This document shows, piece after piece, positions 41,215 through 49,482 of a DNA stretch of 64,000 nt. Below the pieces are notes generated by a model, which was given only the letters and a program-made list of their open reading frames with translations, was not told the origin of the DNA and did not search any database. The stretch is from Nocardia aurantia (GTDB lineage: Bacteria > Actinomycetota > Actinomycetes > Mycobacteriales > Mycobacteriaceae), in assembly GCF_009604425.1 (NCBI RefSeq), contig NZ_WEGI01000011.1, forward strand, positions 124,001 through 188,000, written 5' to 3'. The first letter of the stretch is position 1; each line of letters opens with the position of its first letter. The position numbers and the translations under genes were made by a program.

Positions 41215-41964
41215 ATGAACGACACAGTGCACGACGTGGTGCGAGCCAGTGGAGCCCTCGCCGCCGCCGGCCTGACCGACATGGTGTGGGGCCACGCCTC
41301 GATCCGTGACCCGGACGGCAAGGGCGTCTGGATGAAAGCGGCGACCTGGGGATTCGAGGAGGTGGACGCCGACCGAGTACTCCTCGTCGCCCCCGACGGC
41401 GCGGTACTCGACGGCGCGGGACGGCGCCACATCGAATTCCCGATCCACACCGAGATCATGTCCCGCCGTGCGGATGTCGGTTGCGTCGTACACACCCACG
41501 CCCCTGCCCTCGCCGCGTTCGCGTCCCTGGACACCCCTTTGCTGCCGATCTCCCATGACGCGGTCCCCTTCACCCACCCGCAACTACCGAGATTCACCCG
41601 CACCGGCGCCCTGATCGCGACCCGTGAACTCGGGCGGTCTCTGGCCCGCGACCTCGGCGATGCCTCCGCCATCCTGATCCCCAACCATGGCGCGGTCACC
41701 GTCGGCCCCGATCCCGCCACCGCCGTCATGTACGCCGTCCTGCTCGAACGCGCTTGCCGCACACAGCTTTCGGCTGTGGCCGCCGGCGGCCCGCTGCGAT
41801 GGTCGGACGAATCGGAAACCCGATTCAAGCGAGATCAGATCTGGAATCCGGCACAGCTGGACGCGGGATGGCGCTACCTGGTCAGAACCGCGACCCGCGC
41901 ACACCGCACGCTCCCGGGCGCAGCGCACTCGAACCCGAATCTTCCGGAGCACCGACCGGAATGA
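41215..41964 (+). CDS. Class II aldolase/adducin-family protein
   Basis: 249 residues. The fuculose-aldolase-like core has zinc ligands in VVHTHAPALAAFAS (HxH, about 93-106) and NHGAVTVGPD (about 161-170), with the N-terminal AGLTDMVWGHASIRDPDGKGVWMK. Such proteins cleave or decarboxylate hydroxy-acid phosphates or act on aromatic hydroxy acids. 23 bp after the TAXI-like gene, and its stop overlaps the next start (ATGA). It probably acts on a product of the dioxygenase step. Confidence 0.85.
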   Translation: MNDTVHDVVRASGALAAAGLTDMVWGHASIRDPDGKGVWMKAATWGFEEVDADRVLLVAPDGAVLDGAGRRHIEFPIHTEIMSRRADVGCVVHTHAPALAAFASLDTPLLPISHDAVPFTHPQLPRFTRTGALIATRELGRSLARDLGDASAILIPNHGAVTVGPDPATAVMYAVLLERACRTQLSAVAAGGPLRWSDESETRFKRDQIWNPAQLDAGWRYLVRTATRAHRTLPGAAHSNPNLPEHRPE

Positions 41965-42617
41965 ACCTCACCCACTACGGCCACGCCTGTGTACTGGCCG
42001 AAATATCCACTCGCGCCGCGGAAATCCGAATCCTGATCGATCCCGGCACCTACGCAACCGGTTTCGAGGATCTCCGCGATCTCACGGCCGTCCTCGTCAC
42101 CCACCGTCATCCCGACCACCTCGACATCGACCGCCTCGCAACCCTGCTCACCCACAACCGCGACGCCGTCCTCGTCGGAGACCCCGAAACCGCCGCCACC
42201 CTGACCGACTCCGGCTTCGACGCCCGCGCGACCGCACCCGGCGACCGAATCCGAATCGGCGGCGTCCGGGTCGACGTGCTCGGTGGCGAGCACGCCTGCA
42301 TCCACCCCGGCCTGCCCGCGATGGCCAACAACGGCTACCTCATCGATGGCCGCCTACTGCACCCGGGCGACGACCTCACCGCGATCCCGCCGGCCGGGAC
42401 CGTCGACACGGTCCTCATCCCGGTAGGCGGCCCCTGGATGAAGATCGGCGAAGCGATCGATTACCTCCGCGCGCTCGCCCCTCGCACGGCCGTCCCCATC
42501 CACGAGGCGGGTCTCGCCCCGGTCCACCGCCTGCTCCACCACCAATTGCTGCGGCAACTGGCACCTCCGAGCTGTGCGGTGGCCGTCCCGGAGCACGGCA
42601 CACCCCTGACACTGTGA
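41961..42617 (+). CDS. MBL-fold metal-dependent hydrolase (UlaG-like)
   Basis: 218 residues. The metallo-beta-lactamase motif THRHPDHLD (47-55), the N-terminal HYGHACVLAE strand and later GEHACIHPGLPAM, HPGDDL and PIHEAG supply the remaining metal ligands. The short form resembles lactonase-like UlaG proteins. Its start overlaps the aldolase stop, so it is the last gene of the IclR-facing operon, where a ring-opening or lactone hydrolysis would fit. Confidence 0.85.
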   Translation: MNLTHYGHACVLAEISTRAAEIRILIDPGTYATGFEDLRDLTAVLVTHRHPDHLDIDRLATLLTHNRDAVLVGDPETAATLTDSGFDARATAPGDRIRIGGVRVDVLGGEHACIHPGLPAMANNGYLIDGRLLHPGDDLTAIPPAGTVDTVLIPVGGPWMKIGEAIDYLRALAPRTAVPIHEAGLAPVHRLLHHQLLRQLAPPSCAVAVPEHGTPLTL

Positions 42618-42653
42618 CCCGAAAATTATCGGGCTGCCGCACGATCGGGGCGA

Positions 42654-43565
42654 TCAGAGGGCGTGGAGTTCCGGCAGCAGTTCGGCCAGGGTGGTCAGGC
42701 GGGCGCGGGTCCACGGTCCCGGCGGGGACAGCAGCACGTGGTCGAGGCCGAGACGGGCGAGATCGCGCATGTGGGCGAGGAATTCGCCGCGGTCGCCGTC
42801 GGTGTCGATGTGCGAGGCGACGGTCTTCTCGATCGTGTCGTAGTCGCGGCCGAGGTCGGCGCAGTGCTTGCGGAGCACGTCGAGCTTGTGGGTCAGGTTG
42901 TCGGCGTAGCCGGTGCCCGGGAGGTCGAACAGATTGCAGGCGTCGGCGTAACGGGCGACCAGGCGCAGGGTCTTCTGCTCACCGCTGCCCGCCACCAGGA
43001 TCGGCGGATGCGGGCGCTGGACCGAATTCGGCGAGTTCAGCGGCCGGGGCAGCTGGTAATGCGTTCCGGCGTACGGGGTTTCGTCGCCGGACCACATCTG
43101 GTGGGCGATCTGGAGCACCTCCTCGAGCTGTTCGAACCGCCGGGCCAGTGGCGGGAAGGGGATGCCGAGGCCCTCGGCCTCGAAGCCGGTGCCCGGACCC
43201 TGCGGTACCGGATTGAACGGCGCCCCCGCGCCGACGCCGAAATATGTTCTGCCGCCGCTCCATACGTCGAGGGTGGTGGCGGATTTCAGCAGCACGCCGG
43301 GATGCCGGTACGCCACCGAGGTGACGAGGGTGCCGAGCCGGATGCGGTCGGTGCGACCGGCGAGGAAGCCGAGCGTCGTGTATGCCTCGGGCATCGGCGC
43401 TTCCGGTGGTTCGCCGGTGACCCGGATCTGAAAGAAGTGGTCCATCACCCAGAGGCTGTCGAAGCCGGCGTCGTCGGCCTGCCGGGCGAGATCGCCGACG
43501 GTGGCGGCGAATTCGGCGACGGGAAGTGGAAAAGAGAAGTTGGCGAAGCTGACACCGATTTTCAT
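42654..43565 (-). CDS. LLM-class F420-dependent oxidoreductase
   Basis: 303 residues from MKIGVSFANFSF. The F420 LLM pattern is GFDSLWVMDHFFQI (34-47), GTLVTSVAYRHPGVLLKSATTLDVWSGGR and RPHPPILVAGSGEQKTLRLVARYADACNLF. It shares the last motif with the enzyme at 14640, of which it is a clear paralogue with a longer middle loop (FNPVPQGPGTGFEAEGLGIP). It follows the roadblock cluster on the same strand after a 111-bp gap that contains a spaced inverted repeat, so it may have its own promoter. Confidence 0.88.
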   Translation of the reverse strand: MKIGVSFANFSFPLPVAEFAATVGDLARQADDAGFDSLWVMDHFFQIRVTGEPPEAPMPEAYTTLGFLAGRTDRIRLGTLVTSVAYRHPGVLLKSATTLDVWSGGRTYFGVGAGAPFNPVPQGPGTGFEAEGLGIPFPPLARRFEQLEEVLQIAHQMWSGDETPYAGTHYQLPRPLNSPNSVQRPHPPILVAGSGEQKTLRLVARYADACNLFDLPGTGYADNLTHKLDVLRKHCADLGRDYDTIEKTVASHIDTDGDRGEFLAHMRDLARLGLDHVLLSPPGPWTRARLTTLAELLPELHAL

Positions 43566-43583
43566 GGAGTGCGTCCTCTTGTC

Positions 43584-43620
43584 GTTAGCCGGACATCGAT
43601 CGTATCGTGAGTCGGCTAAC
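43584..43620. promoter_or_regulatory. Spaced inverted repeat upstream of the LLM gene
   Basis: GTTAGCCG (43584-43591) and CGGCTAAC (43613-43620) are exact reverse complements with 21 bases between, 18 bases upstream of the LLM start. A dimeric repressor operator (TetR or MarR type) is plausible; the regulator is unknown. Confidence 0.4.
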
Positions 43621-43676
43621 AAAATCAACGCGAAGCGGGGAGGATGCGCCGGGGGAGGCCGATTCGGGTTGCCGCG

Positions 43677-44051
43677 CTACAGCTTCCGGATTCCGTCGAG
43701 GACGGAGCGCAACATCGACAGGTCCAGGGGGCCGGTGTCGGCGCCGGCGGGCGCCCGGAAGTTCAGATGCCCGTCGTTGATGAGATCACCCACCAGGATC
43801 TTCGTCACCGCCAACGGCAGGCGCAGCACCGCCGAGACCTCGGCCACCGACTGCGGTATGTGACACAGCCGGAGGATCTCCGGGTACTCGGGCTCGGGCC
43901 GCCGCAACGGGACCGTCGACGATCTGGTCACCACGAGCGTCAACATGTCCAGTTCCCGGCCCGACCCGAGGGTGCGGCCACGGGTGACCGCGTACGGGCG
44001 GACCAAGGGGCCCGCCTCGTCGTCGAACCACGGCCGACCGAAGCGCGTCAT
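43677..44051 (-). CDS. DUF742 protein of a conservon (CvnC type)
   Basis: 124 residues. LVRPYAVTRGRT (15-26), HIPQSVAEVSAVLRLPLAVTKILVGDLINDGHL and the terminal LLRSVLDGIRKL-like MLRSVLDGIRKL are the DUF742 signature, a winged-helix-like protein. The start overlaps the roadblock stop. In cvn operons the next gene is a small Ras/Arf-like GTPase; here no GTPase follows. Confidence 0.92.
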   Translation of the reverse strand: MTRFGRPWFDDEAGPLVRPYAVTRGRTLGSGRELDMLTLVVTRSSTVPLRRPEPEYPEILRLCHIPQSVAEVSAVLRLPLAVTKILVGDLINDGHLNFRAPAGADTGPLDLSMLRSVLDGIRKL

Positions 44052-44473
44052 GACGACCGGGGCTCCACATGGTCGGGCAGATTGTTGCGCGCATCCGTCG
44101 ACAGGTGCTGGCCCACTCGCGCCACCGTCAGATTCATCTCGTACGCCACCATCCCCACGTTCGCGGATTCGCTGGCCTGCAGGGCGATACACGCGTTGTC
44201 GCCGGCCGAGGTCACGAACAGCACCGCCCGGTCCAGCTCGACCACGGCCTGCCGCACGCCGCCGCCGTCGAACCGGTTGCCCGCCGACCGCGCCAGCCCG
44301 TACAGCGTCGCCGACATCGCGGCGAAGTGCTCCGCGTCCTCCCGGCTCATCGACGTGCACCGGCCCAGCAACAGCCCGTCGGTGGAATGCACCACCGCGA
44401 ATCGCACTCCTGCCAGGCGATCGACGAGATCGTCGAGCAGCCAGTCCAGATCACCTGCGTTGGAAGAGGTCAC
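44048..44473 (-). CDS. Roadblock/LC7-domain protein of a conservon (CvnB type)
   Basis: 141 residues from a GTG (VTSSNAGDLDWLLDDLVDRLAGVRFAVVHSTDGLLLG) with GGAAGG in position. An upstream ATG at 44536 would overlap the ATPase gene by 86 bp. The Roadblock fold covers about 8-110. These proteins regulate the partner small GTPase of the cluster, possibly as a GAP. Overlaps both neighbours, implying translational coupling. Confidence 0.9.
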   Translation of the reverse strand: MTSSNAGDLDWLLDDLVDRLAGVRFAVVHSTDGLLLGRCTSMSREDAEHFAAMSATLYGLARSAGNRFDGGGVRQAVVELDRAVLFVTSAGDNACIALQASESANVGMVAYEMNLTVARVGQHLSTDARNNLPDHVEPRSS

Positions 44474-46772
44474 CTTCGCCTTCCTGTTCTCCGCGGGGAC
44501 GGGACGAGATCTCCCGCCGCCCTTGCCTGGTTCCATTGTCTATGGCGGTGAAGAGATTACGGGTCTGCTCGGCCGAGCGTGGCTGTTGCGCATCGCCTTC
44601 GGTGCTCCGGGGCTCGGCGAGTTCCGGCGCGAGGCTGGCCTGTTTGCGCCGCCTCGGCAACGCCGGCCGGGTCGGGTACTCCGTGCGGCCGGTGCGCGCC
44701 GCGGATTGCGGTGAGCCCGGTACCGCGTGCCGTCCCGTGGTGGTGGCCGCGGTGGCGGCCATCGGCCAGGACGGCGCGAGGGCCGGGAACTCGCCGGTGG
44801 CCGGGGGATCGGGGATGCGGGTGAACCGATCCGGCAGATGATCGACGGCCACGGTGTCCGGCGCCGCGACCAGCGACATCGGGATGAGCACGATGGCGCG
44901 CACGCCGCCGTAGTCGGAGTCGGCGAGCCGCACCGAGATACCGTGCCGCCCGGCCAGCTGGGCCACCACGAACAGGCCAAGCCGGGAATCGGACGTCAGC
45001 GCCGCGACGCCGAAATCCGGTGGCTCGGACAGCATCCCGTTGATCCGCTCCATGTCCGCGGGTTGCATCCCCACACCCTGGTCGATGATCTCGAGCACCA
45101 CGCCCCGGCCCGCCGTGGCACCGGTGACGGTCACGTTCGACTGCGGCGGCGAGAAGGAGGTGGCGTTGTCGACCAGCTCCGCGAGCAGATGGATGAGGTC
45201 GGCGACCACCGCGCCGATCACGTGCGCCTCGGGCATCCGGGAGGCGTGCACCCGGACGTAGTCGAGGGTTTCGCCGACCGCGCTGCGCACCACCTCCACC
45301 AGCGGCACCGGCCGGCGCCACTGCCGGCCCGGCACCCCGCCGCCGAGAATGATCAGATTCTCCGCGTTGCGGCGCTCGCGGGTGGCCAGGTGATCGAGCC
45401 GGAACAGGGTGTCCAGGGTCGCCGGATCCTCCTGCTGCGACTCGGCCTCGTCGAGGATCTCCAGCAGCCGGTGCACCACCACCTGGCTGCGGTGCGCGAT
45501 GTTCAGGAAGACCGCGCGCACGCCCTCCCGGGTCCGCGCCTCGGTGACGGCCGCGCCGATCGCGGCGTTGTGCGCCTGGGTGAAGGCCCGGGCCACCTGA
45601 CCGACCTCGTCGCTGCCGAAGTCCAGATGCGCGGACAGCGTGGCGGTGTCGAACTGCTCACCCGCGGCGAGCCGACGGGTCACATCCGGCAGTTGCTGCT
45701 CGGCCAGCGCGAGGGTCTGGGTCCGCAGCCGCTGCAGCCGGCCGATCAGCCGGTTCGCCAGCAGAACCGCGATCACGAAGGCCAGTACCGAGATCGCCAG
45801 CGCGCCACCGCCGGCCAGCGCGGCATTGCGCGAGGTCCGGTTCACCGCGTCCAGCGCCGCCTTGTTGGTCTTGACGCTCTCCTCCTCCCACAACTGCAGG
45901 ATGCGGGTGGAGACATCGGTCGCGGCCGCGCGCCACTCGGCGATCGACATCGGCGGCGGTTGCACCGCACCGGATTTCGTGAGGGGCGGGTTGATGACCC
46001 ATTCCTCCATCGCCGCCAGGCGTTGCCAGGCCGGGGAACTCACGATCGCCTTGGCGACGTCGTTGTCGGTCCCGATCAATTGCGTGGTCAGCGGCGGCAT
46101 CTCGGTGCGATAGAAGCCGACCTGGTTGCGGTAGTCGTCCGCGAGCGCCGGCGGCAGGGGCGTGCCGCCGAGCACGACACCGGTCAGTGCGATGCTGCGC
46201 GACAGCGATTCCAGCGCCAGCAGCAACTGCAGCCCGTGCTGCATCTCCAGCGTGATCGCCGGATTGGGCGCGTCCTTCACCACACCGGTGCCGCTGCTCT
46301 CGACACCGTCCAGGATCTGGTTGAACACGCCGTAGACGTTGTCCGGGGGCATCATCCCGGCGTCGACGGCAGCCCGCATCCGGGGCATCGACGCGGTCAG
46401 GGTGTTGAAACCCTCCTCCGCGTAGGAGGCGCGCTTGCCGTAGGCGTTGCTGTTGACCATCTGCTGCACGGGGGCGACCGCGCGCAGCGCGTCGTCCACC
46501 TTCTGCCGGGCCTGGGCCAGCGCGGCCGGATCTCCCTGACCGGACGGTAACCACATTGACTGCATCCGCTCCTGCTGGAACGCGTCCACCAGGGGGCCGC
46601 CGATCGTGTTGGTGCCACCCAGCACCGCCAGCCAGTCGTGGGAGTCGCGGCTCTCCGAGTACAGATAACCCGCCGTGCCGACACCGATGCTCAGCAGCGC
46701 CAGGCTCGGGACGAACGCGATCACGAGTATGCGGGTGCGTACCCCGCCGGTCCTCGCCTTGAACATCGGCAT
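44451..46772 (-). CDS. Conservon sensor-kinase-like ATPase (CvnA type)
   Basis: 773 residues from MPMFKARTGG (a Met 21 codons upstream is possible). One N-terminal helix (about 15-35), a long extracytoplasmic helical NIT-like domain (about 40-320) and a second helix (ALAGGGALAISVLAFVIAVLLANRLIG) lead to a HAMP-like linker. The GHKL ATPase domain has N-box LAELVDNATSFSPP, G1 IIDQGVGMQ and G2 SRLGLFVVAQLAGRHG. The phospho-His helix reads FLNIAHRSQVVVHRLLEIL. The Pro/Arg-rich C-terminus is disordered. First gene of the A-B-C cluster. Confidence 0.9.
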   Translation of the reverse strand: MPMFKARTGGVRTRILVIAFVPSLALLSIGVGTAGYLYSESRDSHDWLAVLGGTNTIGGPLVDAFQQERMQSMWLPSGQGDPAALAQARQKVDDALRAVAPVQQMVNSNAYGKRASYAEEGFNTLTASMPRMRAAVDAGMMPPDNVYGVFNQILDGVESSGTGVVKDAPNPAITLEMQHGLQLLLALESLSRSIALTGVVLGGTPLPPALADDYRNQVGFYRTEMPPLTTQLIGTDNDVAKAIVSSPAWQRLAAMEEWVINPPLTKSGAVQPPPMSIAEWRAAATDVSTRILQLWEEESVKTNKAALDAVNRTSRNAALAGGGALAISVLAFVIAVLLANRLIGRLQRLRTQTLALAEQQLPDVTRRLAAGEQFDTATLSAHLDFGSDEVGQVARAFTQAHNAAIGAAVTEARTREGVRAVFLNIAHRSQVVVHRLLEILDEAESQQEDPATLDTLFRLDHLATRERRNAENLIILGGGVPGRQWRRPVPLVEVVRSAVGETLDYVRVHASRMPEAHVIGAVVADLIHLLAELVDNATSFSPPQSNVTVTGATAGRGVVLEIIDQGVGMQPADMERINGMLSEPPDFGVAALTSDSRLGLFVVAQLAGRHGISVRLADSDYGGVRAIVLIPMSLVAAPDTVAVDHLPDRFTRIPDPPATGEFPALAPSWPMAATAATTTGRHAVPGSPQSAARTGRTEYPTRPALPRRRKQASLAPELAEPRSTEGDAQQPRSAEQTRNLFTAIDNGTRQGRREISSRPRGEQEGEGDLFQRR

Positions 46773-46905
46773 ACTGTAACGATTACCGAATGCTCCCGCG
46801 ACCGTTTCGCCGACGCTCGCGCCCAGCGGCAACACGAGTGGACGCCGGTGCGACCGATCCGTTCGTGATCGGTTGCGCCGACGGTGGTTCTACGCTGGAC
46901 GAACC

Positions 46906-47340
46906 ATGAGCGACGACGATTTCCAGACCGCCTTCTGGTCGGCCAAGCACGCCCTGGCCGTCGCGGCGGCCGCCGCCTATGCCGAGCACGGCGTCTACGA
47001 GGGCCAGCAGTTCATCCTGCGCTGCCTGTGGGCCGAGGACGGCCTGGCGCCGGGCGAGGTCGCCAGACGGCTGGGCCTGGCCACCCCGACCGTGACCCGG
47101 GCGACCACCCGGATGGAGGCCGCGGGACTGGTGCGCCGCGCGCCGCATCCGACCGATCGCCGCCTGGTGTGCCTGCATCTGACCGACCGTGGCCGGGAAC
47201 TGGAACATCGCATCGAGGAGGCCGGTGCGCAGCTCACCGAGCGCGCGCTCGCGGGATTCACCGCGGCCGAACGGGTCGCCGTGCTGGACGCGTTGCGCCG
47301 GATCGAGCGGAATCTGGACCGCGGCACCGCTCAGGCGTAG
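46906..47340 (+). CDS. MarR-family transcriptional regulator
   Basis: 144 residues. The winged helix covers about 45-100: DGLAPGEVARRLGLATPTVTRATTRMEAAGLVRRAPHPTDRRLVCLHLTDRGREL, with the Asp-Arg-Arg wing typical of MarR. It is divergent from the conservon (133-bp gap) and converges with the Clp-N-domain gene, overlapping its 3' end by 10 bp. The target is unknown. Confidence 0.9.
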   Translation: MSDDDFQTAFWSAKHALAVAAAAAYAEHGVYEGQQFILRCLWAEDGLAPGEVARRLGLATPTVTRATTRMEAAGLVRRAPHPTDRRLVCLHLTDRGRELEHRIEEAGAQLTERALAGFTAAERVAVLDALRRIERNLDRGTAQA

Positions 47341-47768
47341 GCGCGGATCGCGGCGGCGAGCTCCGCGGCGAAGGTGTCCGCCGACAGTCCGGCGGCGGCG
47401 AGTTCGCGGACGGCCGCGCAGTCGGGCAGGCGCAGGATCGCCAGTTGCAGATGTTCGACGCCGATGTGATCGTGACCGAACTCGCTCGCGATATCGCCCG
47501 CGGCCCGCAGCATCGCGAACCGATCGGCGCTCATCCGGTAGCCCGCCGCGCCGAGCGCCGCGCTCACCAGTTCTGCGAGCCGCTCGCGGTCGCCGCCGAG
47601 CCGGCCCAGTACCTGGGTGGGCACCGCGACCGGATCGCGCAGGACGGCCAGTTGCAGGTGGTCGGCGCCGGCCTCGGCGTGGCCGCGCTCCCGGGCGACA
47701 GCCTCCGCGTAGCCGAGGATCCAGTTCATGCGCGGGGTGAGGGTGACCCCCTGGTTTCCGGTGACCAT
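47331..47768 (-). CDS. Stand-alone Clp N-terminal-domain protein
   Basis: 145 residues made of two Clp-N repeats: YAEAVARERGHAEAGADHLQLAVLRDP (20-46) and GDIASEFGHDHIGVEHLQLAILRLPDCAAVREL (about 90-122). In ClpA/ClpC this domain binds adaptors and substrates; here there is no AAA+ ATPase module. Stand-alone versions may be adaptors or regulators of Clp proteases. Start codon ATG at 47768; overlaps the MarR 3' end. Confidence 0.85.
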   Translation of the reverse strand: MVTGNQGVTLTPRMNWILGYAEAVARERGHAEAGADHLQLAVLRDPVAVPTQVLGRLGGDRERLAELVSAALGAAGYRMSADRFAMLRAAGDIASEFGHDHIGVEHLQLAILRLPDCAAVRELAAAGLSADTFAAELAAAIRAYA

Positions 47769-47822
47769 GTTCCGATGATGGCCGCGCCACGCGGACGGGA
47801 CAACCGGTTTCGCATTCCGTGA

Positions 47823-48260
47823 TCAGTGCCCGCAGGCGTTGACCCATTCGGACATACCGTCGGCGAACTGCTGCCGTTTCCAGATCGGGACCTCGTGCTT
47901 GATCCGATCGATCAGCGCGGCGCAGGTGGTGAACGCCTCGGCCCGGTGCGGCGCGGCGACCGCGGCCACGACCGCCAGATCGCCGATGGTCAGCGCGCCC
48001 ACCCGATGCGCGACCGCGACCGGCAGCCCGGACTCGCGGGCCACCTCGGCGCACACCCGGTGCAGGAACTGTTCGGCCTGCGGATGCGCCGAGTACTCCA
48101 GCGCCGAGACCGGCTGCCCGCTGTCGTGATCGCGGACCTTGCCGGTGAACACCACCACAGCGCCGTATTCCGGCCCGCTGACCGCCCGTTCGACCTCGGC
48201 CGGGTCCAGCGGCCGTTCGTCGATCCGGGTCAGCCGCACGGGCGACAGGGTGTCAGTCAT
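47823..48260 (-). CDS. moaE: Molybdopterin synthase large subunit
   Basis: 145 residues. GAVVVFTGKVRDHDSGQPVSALEYSAHPQAEQ (33-64) and the conserved KHEVPIWKRQQFADG near the C-terminus, with the catalytic lysines, identify MoaE. With MoaD it inserts sulfur into precursor Z to make molybdopterin. The start overlaps the moaC-mog gene by 8 bp, making moeA-moaC/mog-moaE one unit. Confidence 0.95.
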   Translation of the reverse strand: MTDTLSPVRLTRIDERPLDPAEVERAVSGPEYGAVVVFTGKVRDHDSGQPVSALEYSAHPQAEQFLHRVCAEVARESGLPVAVAHRVGALTIGDLAVVAAVAAPHRAEAFTTCAALIDRIKHEVPIWKRQQFADGMSEWVNACGH

Positions 48261-49482
48261 GCCTACCTCCTCCGGCCACCTGGGCCAGCAGATGTTCGAG
48301 CAGTGGCTCGAGCACCGCGATACCGTCACGGACGCCACCCGGGGAACCGGGCAGATTGATCACCACCGAGCGTCCCACGAGTCCCGCCGCGCCGCGACTG
48401 AGGGCCGCCAGCGGGAACTTCTCGGCGCCGAAGCGGCGGATCGCCTCGGCCACACCCGGCAACTCCCGGTCGAGCACGGCCAATGTCGCCTCCGGGGTGG
48501 CGTCGGTGGGGGAGGCGCCGGTTCCGCCGGTGGTGATCACGAGGGCGGGGGTGCCGGTCAGCGCGTCCGCCAGCCCGTTGGCGATCTCGGCGTCCGGGTA
48601 GACCAGCGGTCCGCGCACCATGAAGCCGCGGCCGCGCAGCCAGTCGACCAGCACCGGGCCGGTGGTGTCGAGGCGGGTGCCGGCGGCCGTGCCGGTCGAC
48701 GCCACCAGCACGGCGGCGCGCGGCGGCTCGTCCGCGGACTCGGCGGAACCGTCCGGTTCGGGCGTGCCGGCGGGTGGTTCGGGGGCGGGCCGCCCGTGGC
48801 CGTGCTCGTGCGGCGTCCCCTCGTGGCGGTGTTCGTGCCGGGGCGGCTCGTCGCCCGGCGTCGACGGGCCGGTCGAATCCGTTCGTGGAGAGGCCGATTC
48901 GCCGGGAACAGGCTGGGCGGCGGCGGGATCCGGGCTGCCGCTGGGGGTGTGCGCCGGTTCGGTGTCGGATGTCGTGGGCGGCTGGAAGGCCGACTGCTCC
49001 CGTTCCCAATGTCCGTGCTTGCCACCATCTTTGGTGAGCAGGCGGACGCCGTCGAGCACGGCGGCCGGGTCGATCGCCTTGACCATGTCGTGCAGGGTGA
49101 GCCCGGCGACGGCGACGGCGGTGAGGGCCTCCATCTCGACGCCGGTGGGGCCCTTGGTCTTCGCGGTCGCCTCGATGGTGATGGCGTCGGCGGTGAAACC
49201 GAAGTGGATGTCGACCGACGACAGCGCCAGCTGATGACACAGCGGGATCAGTTCCGAGGTCTTCTTCGCGCCCATGATGCCCGCCAGCCGGGCCGTGGCC
49301 AGCACATCGGCCTTGGGCATGTCGTCGGCGCGGACCAGTTCCACCACCCGCGCCGTGGTGCGCAGGATGCCGGCGGCGAGCGCGGTCCGCACGGTGTCGG
49401 CCTTGGCGCTCACGTCGACCATCCGGGCACGGCCCTCCGAATCCACATGGGACAACCGGGGATCGCCGGTCTGCTCGCTCAT
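48253..49482 (-). CDS. moaC: Fused MoaC - MogA/MoaB molybdopterin biosynthesis protein
   Basis: 409 residues. MoaC (about 8-155) has MVDVSAKADTVRTA, IPLCHQLALSS, KGPTGVEMEALTAV and LHDMVKAIDPA, the cyclic pyranopterin monophosphate synthase residues. A 90-residue disordered linker (about 163-254), rich in Pro, Ser and His (HEHRHEGTPHEHGHG at 216-230), leads to a MogA/MoaB domain (255-409). That domain has VITTGGTGASPTDATPEATLAVLDRELPG and NLPGSPGGVRDGI for molybdopterin adenylylation. One gene thus covers an early and a late step. Overlaps moeA by four bases and moaE by eight. Confidence 0.93.
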   Translation of the reverse strand: MSEQTGDPRLSHVDSEGRARMVDVSAKADTVRTALAAGILRTTARVVELVRADDMPKADVLATARLAGIMGAKKTSELIPLCHQLALSSVDIHFGFTADAITIEATAKTKGPTGVEMEALTAVAVAGLTLHDMVKAIDPAAVLDGVRLLTKDGGKHGHWEREQSAFQPPTTSDTEPAHTPSGSPDPAAAQPVPGESASPRTDSTGPSTPGDEPPRHEHRHEGTPHEHGHGRPAPEPPAGTPEPDGSAESADEPPRAAVLVASTGTAAGTRLDTTGPVLVDWLRGRGFMVRGPLVYPDAEIANGLADALTGTPALVITTGGTGASPTDATPEATLAVLDRELPGVAEAIRRFGAEKFPLAALSRGAAGLVGRSVVINLPGSPGGVRDGIAVLEPLLEHLLAQVAGGGRHD

